NCBI GenBank assembly: GCA_026646885.1
Contig: JAPKHK010000006.1
Coordinates: forward strand, 225,113 to 289,112
Source: Casimicrobiaceae bacterium
Lineage (GTDB): Bacteria; Pseudomonadota; Gammaproteobacteria; Burkholderiales; Casimicrobiaceae
DNA length: 64,000 nucleotides
Direction of reading: 5' to 3'
The notes beneath the pieces were generated by a model, which worked only from the letters and a program-made list of their open reading frames with translations, made no database searches and had not been told where the DNA came from. Below, piece after piece: positions 25,400 through 36,031 of the stretch (its first letter is position 1; each line of letters begins with the position of its first letter). The position numbers were made by a program, and so were the translations under genes.

Positions 25400-26427
25400 G
25401 CCGCGAATTCCCGGGTTCGCGCCACCCATGCCGCGAGATTGGCGCGCGCCGCACCGGAGAGAATGGTAGCCCGGGCGAGGGCGATGCCCTCGTCCATACT
25501 CACCACCAAGTTGGCGGCATACAGCGCCGCTCCGGCGTTGAGGATGACCACGTCGCGCACGGGTCCGTCGGCGCCGGAGAGCGCCTCCTCAATCTTGGCA
25601 CGGGAGGCGGCGGCATCGGCCACCCTAAGCGCCTCGAGCTCGCAGCGCTTGAAGCCGAAGTCCTCCGGGGTGATGCGGTATTCGCGAATTTCCCCGTCCT
25701 TGAGTTCACCAACCAGCGTCGGTCCGGAAAGCGAAATCTCGTCCATGCCGTTTTCGCCCCACACCACCAGCACGTGATTACTGCCCAGGCGTTGCAACAC
25801 CCGCACCTGGATGCCCACCAAATCGGGATGGAACACGCCCAGCAATTGATTCGGCGCGCCGGCCGGGTTGGTGAGCGGCCCCAGGATGTTGAAGAGGGTG
25901 CGAATGCCCAGCTCTTTGCGGACCGGCGCGGCGTGTTTCATGGCGGCATGATGATTGGGCGCGAACATGAAGCCAAAGCCGAGTTCTTCGATGCAGGCGG
26001 CTACTTGCTCGGGCTTCAGCATGATGTTGCCGCCCAGGGCTTCGAGCACGTCGGCGCTGCCGGAACTCGAGGAGACCGAGCGTCCGCCGTGTTTCGCCAC
26101 CCGCGCGCCGGCCGCGGCGGCGACGAAACTCGCTGCGGTGGAGATGTTGAAGGTGTGGCTGGCATCCCCCCCGGTGCCGACGATGTCGAGCAAATGCTCG
26201 TGGCGCGGAACACTCACCTTGGTGGCGAACTCGCGCATTACTTGCGCCGCGGCGGCGATTTCGCCGACGGTCTCTTTCTTCACTCGGAGGCCGACGATCA
26301 ACGCGGCGATCATCACGGGCGACATTTCGCCGGTCATGATGCGGCGCATCAGCGCCAACATTTCGTCGTGGAAAATTTCACGGTGTTCGATGACGCGCAC
26401 CAGCGCGTCTTGATTGGTGATAGGCAT
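25396..26427 (-). CDS. trpD: Anthranilate phosphoribosyltransferase
   Basis: A 343-residue Trp[21 protein letters not shown], the PRPP loop [38 protein letters not shown], and [14 protein letters not shown] with the nearby HPDLV. It transfers phosphoribosyl to anthranilate. ATG 26427 lies 4 bases after trpG; trpC follows with a 4-base overlap. Confidence 0.96.
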   Translation of the reverse strand: MPITNQDALVRVIEHREIFHDEMLALMRRIMTGEMSPVMIAALIVGLRVKKETVGEIAAAAQVMREFATKVSVPRHEHLLDIVGTGGDASHTFNISTAASFVAAAAGARVAKHGGRSVSSSSGSADVLEALGGNIMLKPEQVAACIEELGFGFMFAPNHHAAMKHAAPVRKELGIRTLFNILGPLTNPAGAPNQLLGVFHPDLVGIQVRVLQRLGSNHVLVVWGENGMDEISLSGPTLVGELKDGEIREYRITPEDFGFKRCELEALRVADAAASRAKIEEALSGADGPVRDVVILNAGAALYAANLVVSMDEGIALARATILSGAARANLAAWVARTREFAA

Positions 26428-26431
26428 GATG

Positions 26432-27004
26432 TCAGCGTCCTTGCAGTTCGAGAAAATTCTTGAGCAATGCGTGACCGTGTTCGGTGAGCACGGCCTCGGG
26501 GTGGAATTGCACGCCTTCGATTGCGAAGGTTTTGTGGCGCACGCCCATGATTTCACCATCCTCGCTTTGTGCGCTGACCTCGAGGCACTCGGGCAGGGAG
26601 GCGCGTTCGATGGCGAGCGAGTGATAGCGCGTCACGGTGAAGGGGCTAGGCAGGCGGGAAAAAACGCCGCGGCCATCGTGCGTCACTTCCGAGAGCTTGC
26701 CGTGCATCACGCGTTGCGCGCGCACGATGCGCCCGCCAAAGGCGTGGCCTATGCTCTGGTGGCCGAGGCAAACACCCAGTATCGGCACCTGGCCGGCAAA
26801 ACGTTGAATGAGCGCCACCGAGATGCCCGCTTCGCTGGGCGTGCAGGGTCCGGGGGAAATGACGATACGCGCTGGCCTCAGCGCGGCGATCTCCTCGAGT
26901 GAAATCGCGTCGTTGCGAAAGACCTTGACCTCCTCCCCCAACTCGCCGAAATACTGCACCAGGTTGTAGGTGAAAGAGTCGTAGTTATCGATCATCAGCA
27001 GCAT
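26432..27004 (-). CDS. trpG: Anthranilate synthase glutamine amidotransferase component
   Basis: A 190-residue class I amidotransferase: [39 protein letters not shown] with the nucleophile Cys79, and [15 protein letters not shown] with the catalytic His-Glu. It supplies ammonia to TrpE; it may also serve para-aminobenzoate synthesis, as one subunit often does both. Starts 3 bases after trpE. Confidence 0.95.
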   Translation of the reverse strand: MLLMIDNYDSFTYNLVQYFGELGEEVKVFRNDAISLEEIAALRPARIVISPGPCTPSEAGISVALIQRFAGQVPILGVCLGHQSIGHAFGGRIVRAQRVMHGKLSEVTHDGRGVFSRLPSPFTVTRYHSLAIERASLPECLEVSAQSEDGEIMGVRHKTFAIEGVQFHPEAVLTEHGHALLKNFLELQGR

Positions 27005-27007
27005 GGC

Positions 27008-28477
27008 TCAACCCTCCGCATCCAGACCGAGCTGCACCATCTCCGCGGCGCGTAATACCGCTCGCGCCTTGTTCTGTGTCTCCTGCCATTCGCTTTCGGG
27101 CACCGAATCGGCGACGATGCCGGCGCCCGCCTGCACGTAGAGCATGCCGTCCTTGATGAGCGCGGTACGGATGGCAATGGCCAAGTCCATGTCGCCTTGG
27201 AAGGAGAGGTAGCCGACGGCACCGGAATACACGCCGCGTTTCACAGGCTCCAATTCGTCGATGATTTCCATGGCGCGCACTTTAGGCGCGCCGCTCACCG
27301 TGCCCGCGGGAAAGGAGGCGCGCAACACGTCCATGCTGCTGAGGCCTTCCTTGAGCCGCCCCTCGACGTTGGAGACGATGTGCATCACATGCGAATAGCG
27401 CTCTATGGTCATGCGGTCGGTGACCCTGACGCTGCCCGTTTCCGCCACGTGGCCCACATCATTGCGCCCCAGGTCGAGCAGCATGATGTGTTCGGCGATT
27501 TCTTTGGGGTCGGCCAGAAGCTCCTCGGCGAGTCGTTCGTCGGCCTCGCGCGTAGCGCCACGCGGTCGGGTGCCGGCGATGGGCCGCAGGGTAACGGTGT
27601 CTCCCTCCTGTCGCACGAGGATTTCGGGCGATGCGCCGATCACATGAAAATCGCCAAAGTCGTAGTAGAACATGTAAGGCGAGGGGTTCAAGGTGCGCAG
27701 TGCGCGGTAGAGCGACAGCGGCGATTCCTCGTAAGGTTTGGCGATGCGCTGGGAGATCACCACTTGCATGATGTCGCCGGCGGCGATGTAGTCGCGTGCC
27801 CTGACCACCGCTTGTTGAAACCCTTCGGCACCGAATTGGGACTGCGCCGGTGTCACGCGCGTCGCCGTCTGGTAGGGGATTTCCACGGGTTGCCGCAGAC
27901 GCCGCCTCAGGGTTTGCAGGCGATCTTGGGCATTCCAATAAGCATTGGGCTCGGTGGGGTCGGCGTACACGATGAGATAAATCTTGCCCGCGAGGTTGTC
28001 CACCACCGCCAGCTCTTCGGTGAGCAGCAGCAGGATGTCGGGCAGTGCCAAGGCGTCGGGCTTTTGCGTCCCCGCGAGCTTGGGCTCGATCAAGCGCACG
28101 GTGTCGTAGCCGAAATAACCAGCCAAACCGCCGCAAAAGCGCGGCAAACCGGGTTGAGGGGCTACCCGAAAGCGGGCGCGGTAGCTTTCGATGAAAGCGA
28201 GCGGATCGCCTTCATGGCGCTCGACGATGCCGCCGCGGTCTTCCACTTCGACCACAGGTCCGCGCACCCGCAGGCGGATCTTGGCCGGGAGGCCGATAAA
28301 GGAGTAGCGTCCAAAACGCTCCCCGCCCACCACCGATTCCAGAAGGTAGGTGTAGCGCTGATTGGCGAGTTTGAGGTAAAGCGAGAGGGGGGTATCGAGG
28401 TCGGCAAACGCTTCCAGCGTCAGCGGGATGCGGTTGTAACCTTGGGCTGCGAGTTCTCGGAACTGGGCTTCATTCAT
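27008..28477 (-). CDS. trpE: Anthranilate synthase component I
   Basis: A 489-residue TrpE: the N-terminal feedback domain starts [25 protein letters not shown] and includes the tryptophan-binding LLES. The chorismate domain has [43 protein letters not shown], and [17 protein letters not shown]. It makes anthranilate from chorismate. First gene of the trp unit; a 451-base region upstream, shared with a divergent GGDEF gene, should contain the promoter. Confidence 0.96.
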   Translation of the reverse strand: MNEAQFRELAAQGYNRIPLTLEAFADLDTPLSLYLKLANQRYTYLLESVVGGERFGRYSFIGLPAKIRLRVRGPVVEVEDRGGIVERHEGDPLAFIESYRARFRVAPQPGLPRFCGGLAGYFGYDTVRLIEPKLAGTQKPDALALPDILLLLTEELAVVDNLAGKIYLIVYADPTEPNAYWNAQDRLQTLRRRLRQPVEIPYQTATRVTPAQSQFGAEGFQQAVVRARDYIAAGDIMQVVISQRIAKPYEESPLSLYRALRTLNPSPYMFYYDFGDFHVIGASPEILVRQEGDTVTLRPIAGTRPRGATREADERLAEELLADPKEIAEHIMLLDLGRNDVGHVAETGSVRVTDRMTIERYSHVMHIVSNVEGRLKEGLSSMDVLRASFPAGTVSGAPKVRAMEIIDELEPVKRGVYSGAVGYLSFQGDMDLAIAIRTALIKDGMLYVQAGAGIVADSVPESEWQETQNKARAVLRAAEMVQLGLDAEG

Positions 28478-28928
28478 GATGCTTCGACGATCTCTTGAAT
28501 TTCACGGGGGGCTTTGGGGCGCCGCTTACGCGCGCGACGCCAGGCGCAAAGGTCTCTTGGCGCGGCGTGCGCCAAAAGCCGAAGCGCCAAAAGGCCCGGC
28601 CGGTGAGTTCAGAGAAGTCGAAGAACATCGCCTAAATGAGGGATACCGCAAGAAACGCCGGAACTATATCATCCCCGCGTCGGTCTTGCCTACCAGAGGC
28701 GGTGCTAACACCAGAACTGGCGCCAGCCAGCGAAGGCAACGAGGGCTTTGGCCCTCGGCAAAGGCCGAACTCCTGACCGGGATCAATAAATCCGGGCTAG
28801 GGTCGTTAAACAATACACACTGGCTGCTTGCAGCGGCCGATAGTTGGGGGGTATATGTCGATTTTCCAGTTCTGCGCGGATCGCCGTGTGATGCGGCGCA
28901 TTCTGCTCTCCGGGCGGGGAGACTAACC
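28478..28928. other. Divergent region between trpE and the diguanylate cyclase
   Basis: About 450 bases that must hold promoters in both directions. A hairpin TTGGCGC-GGCGT-GCGCCAA lies at 28557-28575, and GAGGGC-TTTG-GCCCTC near 28741-28756. No leader peptide rich in tryptophan codons and no c-di-GMP riboswitch core could be recognised. Open frames in this DNA are not accepted. Confidence 0.4.
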
Positions 28929-29915
28929 ATGGCGGCGCGCATGGTACAGACTCCCGCTGAGCAGCTGCGGCTCAAGACCCTCTATGATTACTGCGTCCTG
29001 GACTCCGGCCGGGAGCAGCAGTTCGACGACTTGGCGCAGCTCGCGGCGCGGATCTGCGAGGTGCCGATCGCCCTCATCAGCCTAGTGGACGCCGATCGGC
29101 TCTACTTCAAGGCCGCGGTCGGCTATAACAAACAGGAGTCCTCGCTGCAGCCTTCGTTCTGCGTGCACGCCATCCGTCAAACCGGCGTGTTTGTGGTTCC
29201 AGACACGGCTCAGGACGCACGCTTCGCGCGCATGCCCGCCGTGGTCACTCCGCCGCATCATCGATTCTACGCCGCTGCGCCTCTGCTTGCCCCGAATGGC
29301 GCGGCCTTGGGGACGATTTGCGTGATCGACACCAAGCCGCGCAATCTGAGCGCGAGCCAGGCCGACTCCCTGGCGATTATCGCCCGCCAAATCGTGGCGC
29401 AGCTAGAGTTGCGCCTGCAGAGCGCGCGCGATCCGCTGACCGGGCTCCTACACCGACGCTACATGGAAGAGCAGCTCACCGCACTGCTGCATCGCGCCCG
29501 CCGCCGCACCACCCCGCTCTCGGCGCTGATGATGGATCTGGACGATTTTCGCAGTGTCAACGACACCGCCGGCCACAGTGCCGGGGACGCGGTACTCAAG
29601 GCGGTGGGGCAGCTCTTGGCCCAGAGCGTACGCCGCGAGGATGCGGCTTGCCGCTATGGCGGGGACGAGTTCGTGCTCATCCTTCCGGACATGACCTTGG
29701 AGACTGCGCAGCGGCGGGCTGAGGCTCTGCGCACCCAACTGCGGCAGCTTCGAATCAGCGCCAATGGCAAGGCGGTCGGGCCGATTACGGCGTCGCTGGG
29801 GGTGGCGAGCTACCCCGGCAATGCCGAAGACACTCGCACCCTCCTTGCGGCCGCGGAGCAGGCTTTGCAGAAGGCTCAGGCATTGGGGCGGGATCGGGTG
29901 CTCGCCGCCCGATAG
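28929..29915 (+). CDS. GAF-GGDEF diguanylate cyclase
   Basis: A 328-residue protein. Residues 15-160 form a GAF sensor domain (LYDYCVLDSGREQQFDDLAQLAA, VDADRLYFKAAVG, FCVHAIRQTG, GTICVIDTKPR). Residues 165-328 form a GGDEF domain with DPLTGLLHRRYME, LMMDLDDFRSVNDT, intact YGGDEF near 243-248, and an RxxD inhibitory site just before it (R235, D238). It should make cyclic di-GMP and be inhibited by product. ATG 28929 is chosen; a second ATG 12 bases on is equally possible. The longer frame to 28476 is non-coding. Confidence 0.92.
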   Translation: MAARMVQTPAEQLRLKTLYDYCVLDSGREQQFDDLAQLAARICEVPIALISLVDADRLYFKAAVGYNKQESSLQPSFCVHAIRQTGVFVVPDTAQDARFARMPAVVTPPHHRFYAAAPLLAPNGAALGTICVIDTKPRNLSASQADSLAIIARQIVAQLELRLQSARDPLTGLLHRRYMEEQLTALLHRARRRTTPLSALMMDLDDFRSVNDTAGHSAGDAVLKAVGQLLAQSVRREDAACRYGGDEFVLILPDMTLETAQRRAEALRTQLRQLRISANGKAVGPITASLGVASYPGNAEDTRTLLAAAEQALQKAQALGRDRVLAAR

Positions 29916-30004
29916 CGGATCAAGCGCGCGAAATACCACGCGGGCAGTGCCCGTTCCCTAACGGCGGGCGGCGGCGTGAGGAAGTGAGGGGGGCGTTCCT
30001 CGCT

Positions 30005-30733
30005 TCAGTCGCTGGCGCGCTCTCCAACTTGAAACTGCCCAGCGAAGCGGTGCCGCGAGCCGGGATACACCAGGCGTGCCAGGCTGGCCACAACCTTCCC
30101 GCTCAACGTGCGCCGCGTCATCACCAGGCAGGGTTCCCGCCGAGGAATGACCAAGGCCCGCGCTTCCTCGGCGCAAGGCCAAGTCGCCTCCAGGCAGTAG
30201 CTCGCCTCGGTGAGCGGTGCGCAGGCAAGCAAATGGCGGGTGGGCGTGGTTTGGGTGAAGTCCACGTCGAGAAAATCGGGTGCGGCGGCGGGGTTGACGT
30301 AGCGGTCCTCAAGCTGAATGGGAACGCCATCTTCCAGATGCACCAACATGACGTGGAAGACTCGCGCGCCTCGCGCCATTGCCAAGGACTTGGCGACCTG
30401 CGCACGGGCTCTTTCGGCGCCGGCCAGCAGCACCCGCGCGCTGTGCTGGTGGCCGCGTTCGGCTATTTCTTCGTGGATGTCGCGAATCGACAGGCGCGAA
30501 GAGATCGGGTGCAGCACCGCCACGCGCGTGCCCGATCCGCGCAGCCGCGTCACCAGCCCCTCGGCGGCAAGTTCTCGCAGGGCGCGATGCGCGGTCATGC
30601 GGCTGACTCCGAAGGCGCGCGTTAACTCCGCCTCGCTGGGCACCGCGTCGCCAGGCTTCCATTCGCCGCTGGCGATGCGCGCGCGGATGTGCGCCTTGAG
30701 TTTTTCGTAAGCCGGAGCGGGCAGGTTGGTCAT
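30005..30733 (-). CDS. hutC: Histidine utilisation repressor, GntR/HutC family
   Basis: A 242-residue repressor. The winged helix (YEKLKAHIRARIASGEWKPGDA, PSEAELTRAFGVSRMTAHRALREL) is followed by a UTRA ligand-binding domain (RSR-like LLAGAERARAQVAKSL, FHVMLVHLEDGVPIQLEDRYV). HutC represses hut genes and is released by urocanate. ATG 30733 (MTNLPAPAYEKLK) is the family start. It is divergent from hutU, with two operator-like repeats between them, so it probably also regulates itself. Confidence 0.93.
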   Translation of the reverse strand: MTNLPAPAYEKLKAHIRARIASGEWKPGDAVPSEAELTRAFGVSRMTAHRALRELAAEGLVTRLRGSGTRVAVLHPISSRLSIRDIHEEIAERGHQHSARVLLAGAERARAQVAKSLAMARGARVFHVMLVHLEDGVPIQLEDRYVNPAAAPDFLDVDFTQTTPTRHLLACAPLTEASYCLEATWPCAEEARALVIPRREPCLVMTRRTLSGKVVASLARLVYPGSRHRFAGQFQVGERASD

Positions 30734-30753
30734 CGCCGCCAAGCATACCCCGG

Positions 30754-30782
30754 TTGACCCGAGTTGTATAGACAACTAAACT
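30754..30782 (+). promoter_or_regulatory. hutU promoter candidate
   Basis: TTGACC at 30754-30759 and TAAACT at 30777-30782, with a 17-base spacer. The first operator palindrome fills this spacer exactly, and the second lies just after the expected start of transcription, so repressor binding should block RNA polymerase. Confidence 0.55.
30763..30776. promoter_or_regulatory. HutC-type operator 1
   Basis: GTTGTATAGACAAC, arms GTTGT and ACAAC around ATAG. The arms extend by one base to AGTTGT/ACAACT. Identical to operator 2, 33 bases away, and resembles the TGTATA-containing sites bound by GntR/HutC repressors. Confidence 0.75.
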
Positions 30783-30795
30783 GCGCGCTAGCCGG

Positions 30796-30809
30796 GTTGT
30801 ATAGACAAC
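30796..30809. promoter_or_regulatory. HutC-type operator 2
   Basis: A second exact copy of GTTGTATAGACAAC, centre-to-centre 33 bases from the first, about three helical turns, so two repressor dimers could bind on nearly the same face. Confidence 0.75.
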
Positions 30810-30852
30810 TCGGAATCACTCCTTGACCACAAGCATTCCTGGAGGAGCGCAC

Positions 30853-32559
30853 ATGATCGAGATTTCGCCCGCGGCAGATGCCGAACACCGCCCGCGCTCC
30901 GTGCGCGCCCCGCGCGGGGAAACCCTTGCCTGCGCCAACTGGCAGATCGAGGCGGCTTACCGCATGATTCAGAACAACCTCGACGCGGAGGTTGCGGAGA
31001 ACCCCGAGGCGCTGGTGGTTTATGGCGGAATTGGCAAGGCGGCGCGCAACTGGGCTTGCTTCGATGCGATACTGGACGCGTTGCGCCGGCTCCACGCCGA
31101 CGAGACACTGCTTATCCAGTCTGGCAAGCCGGTGGGCGTTTTGCGCACCCACACCGGGGCGCCGCGCGTGTTGCTCGCCAATTCCAACCTGGTGCCCCGG
31201 TGGGCCACCTGGGAGCATTTTCACGAACTCGATCGCGCCGGGCTGATGATGTTCGGGCAAATGACCGCCGGCAGCTGGATTTACATCGGCAGCCAGGGCA
31301 TCGTGCAGGGCACTTACGAAACTTTCATTGAAGCCGGTCGCCAGCATTATGGCGGCAGCCTGGCCGGGCGCTGGATCCTGACCGCGGGCCTGGGCGGCAT
31401 GGGCGGAGCGCAACCGCTGGCCGCGAGCTTCGCCGGGGCATGTTCCCTCAACATCGAATGCCAGCAATCTCGCATCGACTTCCGGCTTCGTACTCGCTAC
31501 CTCGACAAGCAAGCGGCGAACCTCGAAGAAGCGCTGACGCTGATCCGTCAACACACCTCACGCCGCGAAGCGGTGTCCATCGGCCTGAACGGCAATGCCG
31601 CGGCGATTTTCCCCGAACTGGCGCGGCGGGCGCGAGCGGGCGAAATCCGCCCCGATCTCGTCACCGATCAGACCTCGGCGCATGACCTGATCAATGGGTA
31701 CTTGCCGCTGGGCTGGAGCTTGGCGGAATGGCGCCAGGCGGGCCGAGATCCGACTCGCCACGCCGCGTTGCGCCAGGCGGCGGGCGAGTCCTGCGCTCGA
31801 CACGTGCGCGCCATGTTGGAGTTCCACGATATGGGCATACCGGTGGTCGACTATGGCAACAATCTGCGCCAGGTCGCCAAGGATTTCGGCGTAGATCGGG
31901 CTTTCGACTTTCCCGGCTTCGTGCCCGCCTACGTACGCCCGCTCTTTTGCCGCGGCGCCGGGCCTTTTCGCTGGGTGGCCCTGTCGGGCGACCCCGATGA
32001 CATACGCAAAACCGACGCCAAGCTCAAAGACCTCTTTCCTCGCGACGCCAAACTGCATCGCTGGTTGGACTTCGCCGAGGAGCGCATCGCCTTCCAAGGA
32101 TTGCCGGCGCGCATTTGCTGGCTAGGCTTGGGCGAACGACATCGAGCGGGCCTCGCCTTCAACGCCATGGTGAAGAGTGGCGAATTGAAAGCGCCGGTGG
32201 TGATCGGCCGTGACCATTTGGACAGTGGTTCAGTGGCTTCTCCCAACCGCGAAACCGAGGCGATGAAGGACGGCAGCGATGCCGTCAGCGATTGGCCCCT
32301 GCTCAACGCCCTGCTCAACACCGCCAGCGGTGCCACTTGGGTGAGTGTGCACCACGGGGGCGGCGTGGGTATGGGCTATTCGCAGCATGCCGGCGTGGTG
32401 ATCGTGTGCGACGGCAGCGCCGAAGCTGACGAAAAACTCGCACGGGTTCTCTTCAACGACCCGGCGAGCGGGGTGCTGCGCCACGCCGACGCCGGCTATG
32501 AAGCGGCGCTCGAGTGCGTCCGGGCGCAGGGGCTGGAAGTGCCCATGGCTGGCCGCTGA
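30853..32559 (+). CDS. hutU: Urocanate hydratase
   Basis: A 568-residue urocanase: [39 protein letters not shown], the NAD-binding [35 protein letters not shown], and the active-site region [15 protein letters not shown] with its cysteine. It turns urocanate into imidazolonepropionate in histidine breakdown. GGAGGAG precedes ATG 30853. The other hut genes (hutH, hutI, hutG/F) are not adjacent in this window, so the pathway must be completed elsewhere. Confidence 0.96.
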   Translation: MIEISPAADAEHRPRSVRAPRGETLACANWQIEAAYRMIQNNLDAEVAENPEALVVYGGIGKAARNWACFDAILDALRRLHADETLLIQSGKPVGVLRTHTGAPRVLLANSNLVPRWATWEHFHELDRAGLMMFGQMTAGSWIYIGSQGIVQGTYETFIEAGRQHYGGSLAGRWILTAGLGGMGGAQPLAASFAGACSLNIECQQSRIDFRLRTRYLDKQAANLEEALTLIRQHTSRREAVSIGLNGNAAAIFPELARRARAGEIRPDLVTDQTSAHDLINGYLPLGWSLAEWRQAGRDPTRHAALRQAAGESCARHVRAMLEFHDMGIPVVDYGNNLRQVAKDFGVDRAFDFPGFVPAYVRPLFCRGAGPFRWVALSGDPDDIRKTDAKLKDLFPRDAKLHRWLDFAEERIAFQGLPARICWLGLGERHRAGLAFNAMVKSGELKAPVVIGRDHLDSGSVASPNRETEAMKDGSDAVSDWPLLNALLNTASGATWVSVHHGGGVGMGYSQHAGVVIVCDGSAEADEKLARVLFNDPASGVLRHADAGYEAALECVRAQGLEVPMAGR

Positions 32560-32571
32560 AGGCGGTCGTCT

Positions 32572-33264
32572 TTAGGTTCGGGCGCGGCTGATCAAGCGCA
32601 AGTCCTCGACGACGGTACCGTGGCGGCGCACTTCTTGGTCGTGCTCGGCATCGATCCAAGGCTCGGCGAGTGCGGCAAGATACCATTCTCGCATCGCCGG
32701 CAGGGAGAGGAGGCGCTGCACGTAGGTGGCGGCGGCCTCGGCGAGCGGCAGGCGGTAGGTTTGCACGCGAAAGGCAACGGGGGCGAAGAAAGCATCGACC
32801 GCGGTGAACGCGGTGCCGGCGAGGAAAGGTCCGCCAAAGCGCTGAAAGCCATCTTGCCAAAGCGCTTCGAGGCGCGCGAGGTCTTGCGTGAGAGCGACTG
32901 GCAGAGGGGAAATGCTGACCCTGAGACCGCAGTTCATGCCGCAAGCGCTGCGCAAGCCCTGGAAGCCGGAGTGCATCTCCGCGGCCGCCGAGCGCGCGAA
33001 AGCCCGAGCTCTGGCATCCGCCGGCCATACGCCAGAGTGCCGCTCGGCGAGGTATTCGACAATGGCCAGAGAATCCCAAACCACATTTTCGCGGTCATCG
33101 AGGCAAGGCACTTTGCCGCTCGGAGAAAAAGGGCGAAAGCCTTCCGGGCCGCCACTGCCGAAGGGATGCATTTGCTCCTCGAAGGGGATGCCCAGTTCGC
33201 GCAGCAATATCCAGGGGCGCAACGACCAGGACGAGTAATTCTTGTTGGCGATATGGAGTTTCAT
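32572..33264 (-). CDS. Glutathione S-transferase
   Basis: A 230-residue GST: MKLHIANKNYSSWSLRPWILL (thioredoxin-like start, serine as likely catalytic residue), GKVPCLDD with the cis-proline, and DSLAIVEYLAER (gamma-glutamyl binding), then an all-helical C-terminal domain with FTAVDAFFAPVAFRV. Substrate unknown. ATG 33264 is the family start; an upstream extension to 33336 is not. It ends 12 bases from the convergent hutU. Confidence 0.9.
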   Translation of the reverse strand: MKLHIANKNYSSWSLRPWILLRELGIPFEEQMHPFGSGGPEGFRPFSPSGKVPCLDDRENVVWDSLAIVEYLAERHSGVWPADARARAFARSAAAEMHSGFQGLRSACGMNCGLRVSISPLPVALTQDLARLEALWQDGFQRFGGPFLAGTAFTAVDAFFAPVAFRVQTYRLPLAEAAATYVQRLLSLPAMREWYLAALAEPWIDAEHDQEVRRHGTVVEDLRLISRART

Positions 33265-33332
33265 CAGGTATTCCTTATGCATGAGGGGGCTGGGTTGCGG
33301 GCACCGGCCGAAGCGAAACGAATCTGCGGTAG

Positions 33333-36005
33333 TCAAGCCGAAGCGCGCTGCAAGGGCGCTTTTAGAGCCTGTTCCAGGGTTTCCATGGATTCGGCGAGGT
33401 GCGCCCGTGTTTCCGTCGAAAGCTTGCCCCTGGCGAGCACGCCTTTGATTTTCGCCGCCAAGCGTCTGGCCTGCTCGCGCTGCAAGGGGCGCACATCGGC
33501 CGGCGCCGCCGCCACGGGCTTAGTCAAATGGGTGGCGATTCGGCGCAGGTGTTCGCGCTGCAAGTTGCGACGCAGCGGCGAGACTTCCTTGGCCCCATCG
33601 AGTTCGCTCCATACTGCGGCTTGCACCGCAACGTAAAGGTCGGAGAGCCGGAAGGCTCTTTCGCCGCCGCCGAGCTTCAATTCCGATTCGAGGAGGCGTG
33701 CGGCGACGGCGTCGCTCAGCAGTTGATCAAGGACGGTGCGCTGCAAGCTCAACACCTGGTGGGCAAGGCTGTATTCAGGATCGACGCGCTCGTATCGGCC
33801 GGAGCGAAATAGCGTGTCGCTGAAGTCCAGCCTGTTGAAGGTGAGCCGGCTCATGAACTCGGGTGTGAAGCGAAAGCTCTCCACCGCCAATACGCCCTCG
33901 GAAATCAGCTTCAGTGCTTCGCGCTGGCGCTGCGCCGGAACCGGCGTGTAGGGTACCCGGCCGGAGCCGGCGCGGTCGCGCACCGCCACCACGCCGCCGA
34001 TGAATTTGGTGGCCGGAAGCACGGCGCGGCTCAGAGCCCTAAAGCCGCTTTCCAAGTTTCGGCGCAGAATCTCGTAGGGTTCCCCGGGTGATATTTCCCG
34101 CTCCTGTATTCGCGCCCAAAGCTCTCGCGAGATCTGTAGCCGCCGCTGATAGTAGGCCAGAGGGTCGTTGCCCAAATCGAAGACATTCACCGTCGGGTCC
34201 ATGCCCTGCGGGGCACCGCCAGAAAAGCTGTCTTCGTCGGTGCCATAGGCGAGCCAGGGCTCGGTGGAGCGGCCCGCGATGCGCGCCAGTTCCACCTTTT
34301 CTTCCGCAGGAGCAAGCGGCCTGTAAGCGTACTCCACCGCCCAGTAGTCGTAGGGGCCGAGGGTGGTCATGGCGTACGCCGAGGGTTTCTCGCCCTGCAG
34401 CGGAATGTTGAAGGGGCTGTAATCCATGATCGATCCGGCTAGGCCATTCGCTTTGACGAAAGACGGATCGGCAAGCTCTGCCATGGAGTAGATGGTCGAG
34501 GAGCGGAAGTTGTGGCGCAAGCCCAGGGTGTGGCCGACTTCGTGCATGATCACCTCCTTGACGTAGTCGCTGACGAAGCGGTCGGCCTCGGGGCTGTCCG
34601 GCGCTATATCGCCGCGCGCTTCCAGCAAATCCAGAGCAAACTCGGCTTCCTCGGCGGCGTGCGCGGCGAATTCGCAGGCTTCGGCGGCGTGGCCGCGCGG
34701 CGCTTCCTCGACCACGAAGCGGCGGCTGCCGCGGGTGAAGACGTCAGTCATGCGAATGTCGGCGTCGAGGATCTCCCCGGTCCGCGGATCGGTGTGGCTC
34801 GGACCCACCGCTGGGCCAAGATCGGTGCCCAGGTACCAGCGAATCGAGGCATGGCGGGATGACGCCGTGTGGAATTCGGCATTGGCCGGCTGCAATTCAG
34901 CGCGCAAGGCGTCCTTGTAGCCAATCCTTTCGAAGGCCTTGTTCCACTCGAGTACCCCGTCGATCACGGCCTGGCGATACTTCTCCGGAATGTTGCGATC
35001 GAGCCAGAAGACAATCGCTTGCTTGGGCTCGGAAAGCGCGGCGCGCGCGTCTTTCTTCTCCAGGCGCCAGCGGTTGACGTAGTGCACGCGCGCGCTGGGC
35101 GAGGTGTCGTTGGACCAATCCCAAAAGGTGGTAGTGAAGTGCCCCAAGCGCTCGTCGGCGAGGCGCGTCGCCATGGGCTGCTCCGGCAAGCGAGCAAAGC
35201 TGTAGTGATAGCCCAAGAACATGCTGCGCGCATCGGGCAGATTCTGTGGGGCCGTTGGCAGGGCGCTTGGGCTGGCCGGGGGCGTTGCCGGCGGAGCGGG
35301 CAATTTCGCCACGCTGTAGTGCGCGTCCACTTCGAACTGGGTGGTGTCGGTTGCGCCGTAAGTGCGCGTGATGGCCGAATTCTTGGCGTCGAAGACGTAG
35401 GGAATGCGAAAGGATGTTTCAAGCTGGGTGGCGCTGGCAGGAATGTCTGCAAGCAGCAGCGCGCTGGCGTCCACCAGCACCGACTTGCGTTCGGGGTGGG
35501 CTTGGCTCGCCGCTGGGGCGGCGGCGATGAGGCTAGGGGAGAACCCTTCGGCGACGGCGTGAGCGGTGCCCGTCCCGTTCTGAGCGCGGAAACGATGGTT
35601 TTCGGCGATGAGCTGCACCTGCTGTCCTGACTTGCGGAAATGGGCGATCATGCCGCGCCCCATGCGGCCGCCGTAAATGCCCTTCTCGCCGATGCCGCGG
35701 GTATAGGAAAACGAAAAATAGAAAGGCGCGTTCCATTGCTCAGGAGCAATTTCGAGCCAGACCTTTTCTCCCTTCTGATAGACCGTGAAGAGACCTTTCC
35801 TTTCGCGGGCGTCCTTGATCACGTCCTGGAAGGGTTTCGGCGCGGCGGGAGCCGCTGGTCCGGACGGGGCGGTGGCTGCCGCGGACGCCTGCGGTGCGGG
35901 CCCGTTCTGCGCCCACACCGGCAGCGGGAGGTTGAGCGCCAGTGCCAGCACCAGAACCGGCGCGGCGGCGAGGCGGGGGACGAAAGCGGGTGGTGATGTC
36001 GGCAT
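33333..36005 (-). CDS. Exported zinc-dependent metalloprotease (DUF5117/DUF4953 type)
   Basis: An 890-residue secreted protein. Signal peptide (APVLVLALALNLPLPVWA) is followed by an alanine/proline linker, a DUF5117-like beta domain (LFTVYQKGEKVWLEI, FYFSFSYTRGIGEKGI), and a zincin domain with VIMHEVGHTLGLRHNFRSS near residue 490: HExxHxxGxxH with both zinc histidine pairs. The C-terminus is helical. Family members are periplasmic or outer-membrane peptidases of unknown target. Followed after 26 bases (upstream on this strand) by miaB, probably an independent unit. Confidence 0.88.
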   Translation of the reverse strand: MPTSPPAFVPRLAAAPVLVLALALNLPLPVWAQNGPAPQASAAATAPSGPAAPAAPKPFQDVIKDARERKGLFTVYQKGEKVWLEIAPEQWNAPFYFSFSYTRGIGEKGIYGGRMGRGMIAHFRKSGQQVQLIAENHRFRAQNGTGTAHAVAEGFSPSLIAAAPAASQAHPERKSVLVDASALLLADIPASATQLETSFRIPYVFDAKNSAITRTYGATDTTQFEVDAHYSVAKLPAPPATPPASPSALPTAPQNLPDARSMFLGYHYSFARLPEQPMATRLADERLGHFTTTFWDWSNDTSPSARVHYVNRWRLEKKDARAALSEPKQAIVFWLDRNIPEKYRQAVIDGVLEWNKAFERIGYKDALRAELQPANAEFHTASSRHASIRWYLGTDLGPAVGPSHTDPRTGEILDADIRMTDVFTRGSRRFVVEEAPRGHAAEACEFAAHAAEEAEFALDLLEARGDIAPDSPEADRFVSDYVKEVIMHEVGHTLGLRHNFRSSTIYSMAELADPSFVKANGLAGSIMDYSPFNIPLQGEKPSAYAMTTLGPYDYWAVEYAYRPLAPAEEKVELARIAGRSTEPWLAYGTDEDSFSGGAPQGMDPTVNVFDLGNDPLAYYQRRLQISRELWARIQEREISPGEPYEILRRNLESGFRALSRAVLPATKFIGGVVAVRDRAGSGRVPYTPVPAQRQREALKLISEGVLAVESFRFTPEFMSRLTFNRLDFSDTLFRSGRYERVDPEYSLAHQVLSLQRTVLDQLLSDAVAARLLESELKLGGGERAFRLSDLYVAVQAAVWSELDGAKEVSPLRRNLQREHLRRIATHLTKPVAAAPADVRPLQREQARRLAAKIKGVLARGKLSTETRAHLAESMETLEQALKAPLQRASA

Positions 36006-36031
36006 GACTCCTCCGTGTGGGGGGTGCGCTT

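Noticed and set aside
28478..28928. c-di-GMP riboswitch or trp attenuator upstream of trpE/GGDEF
   Set aside because: No recognisable riboswitch core and no leader peptide with tandem Trp codons; only two short hairpins.
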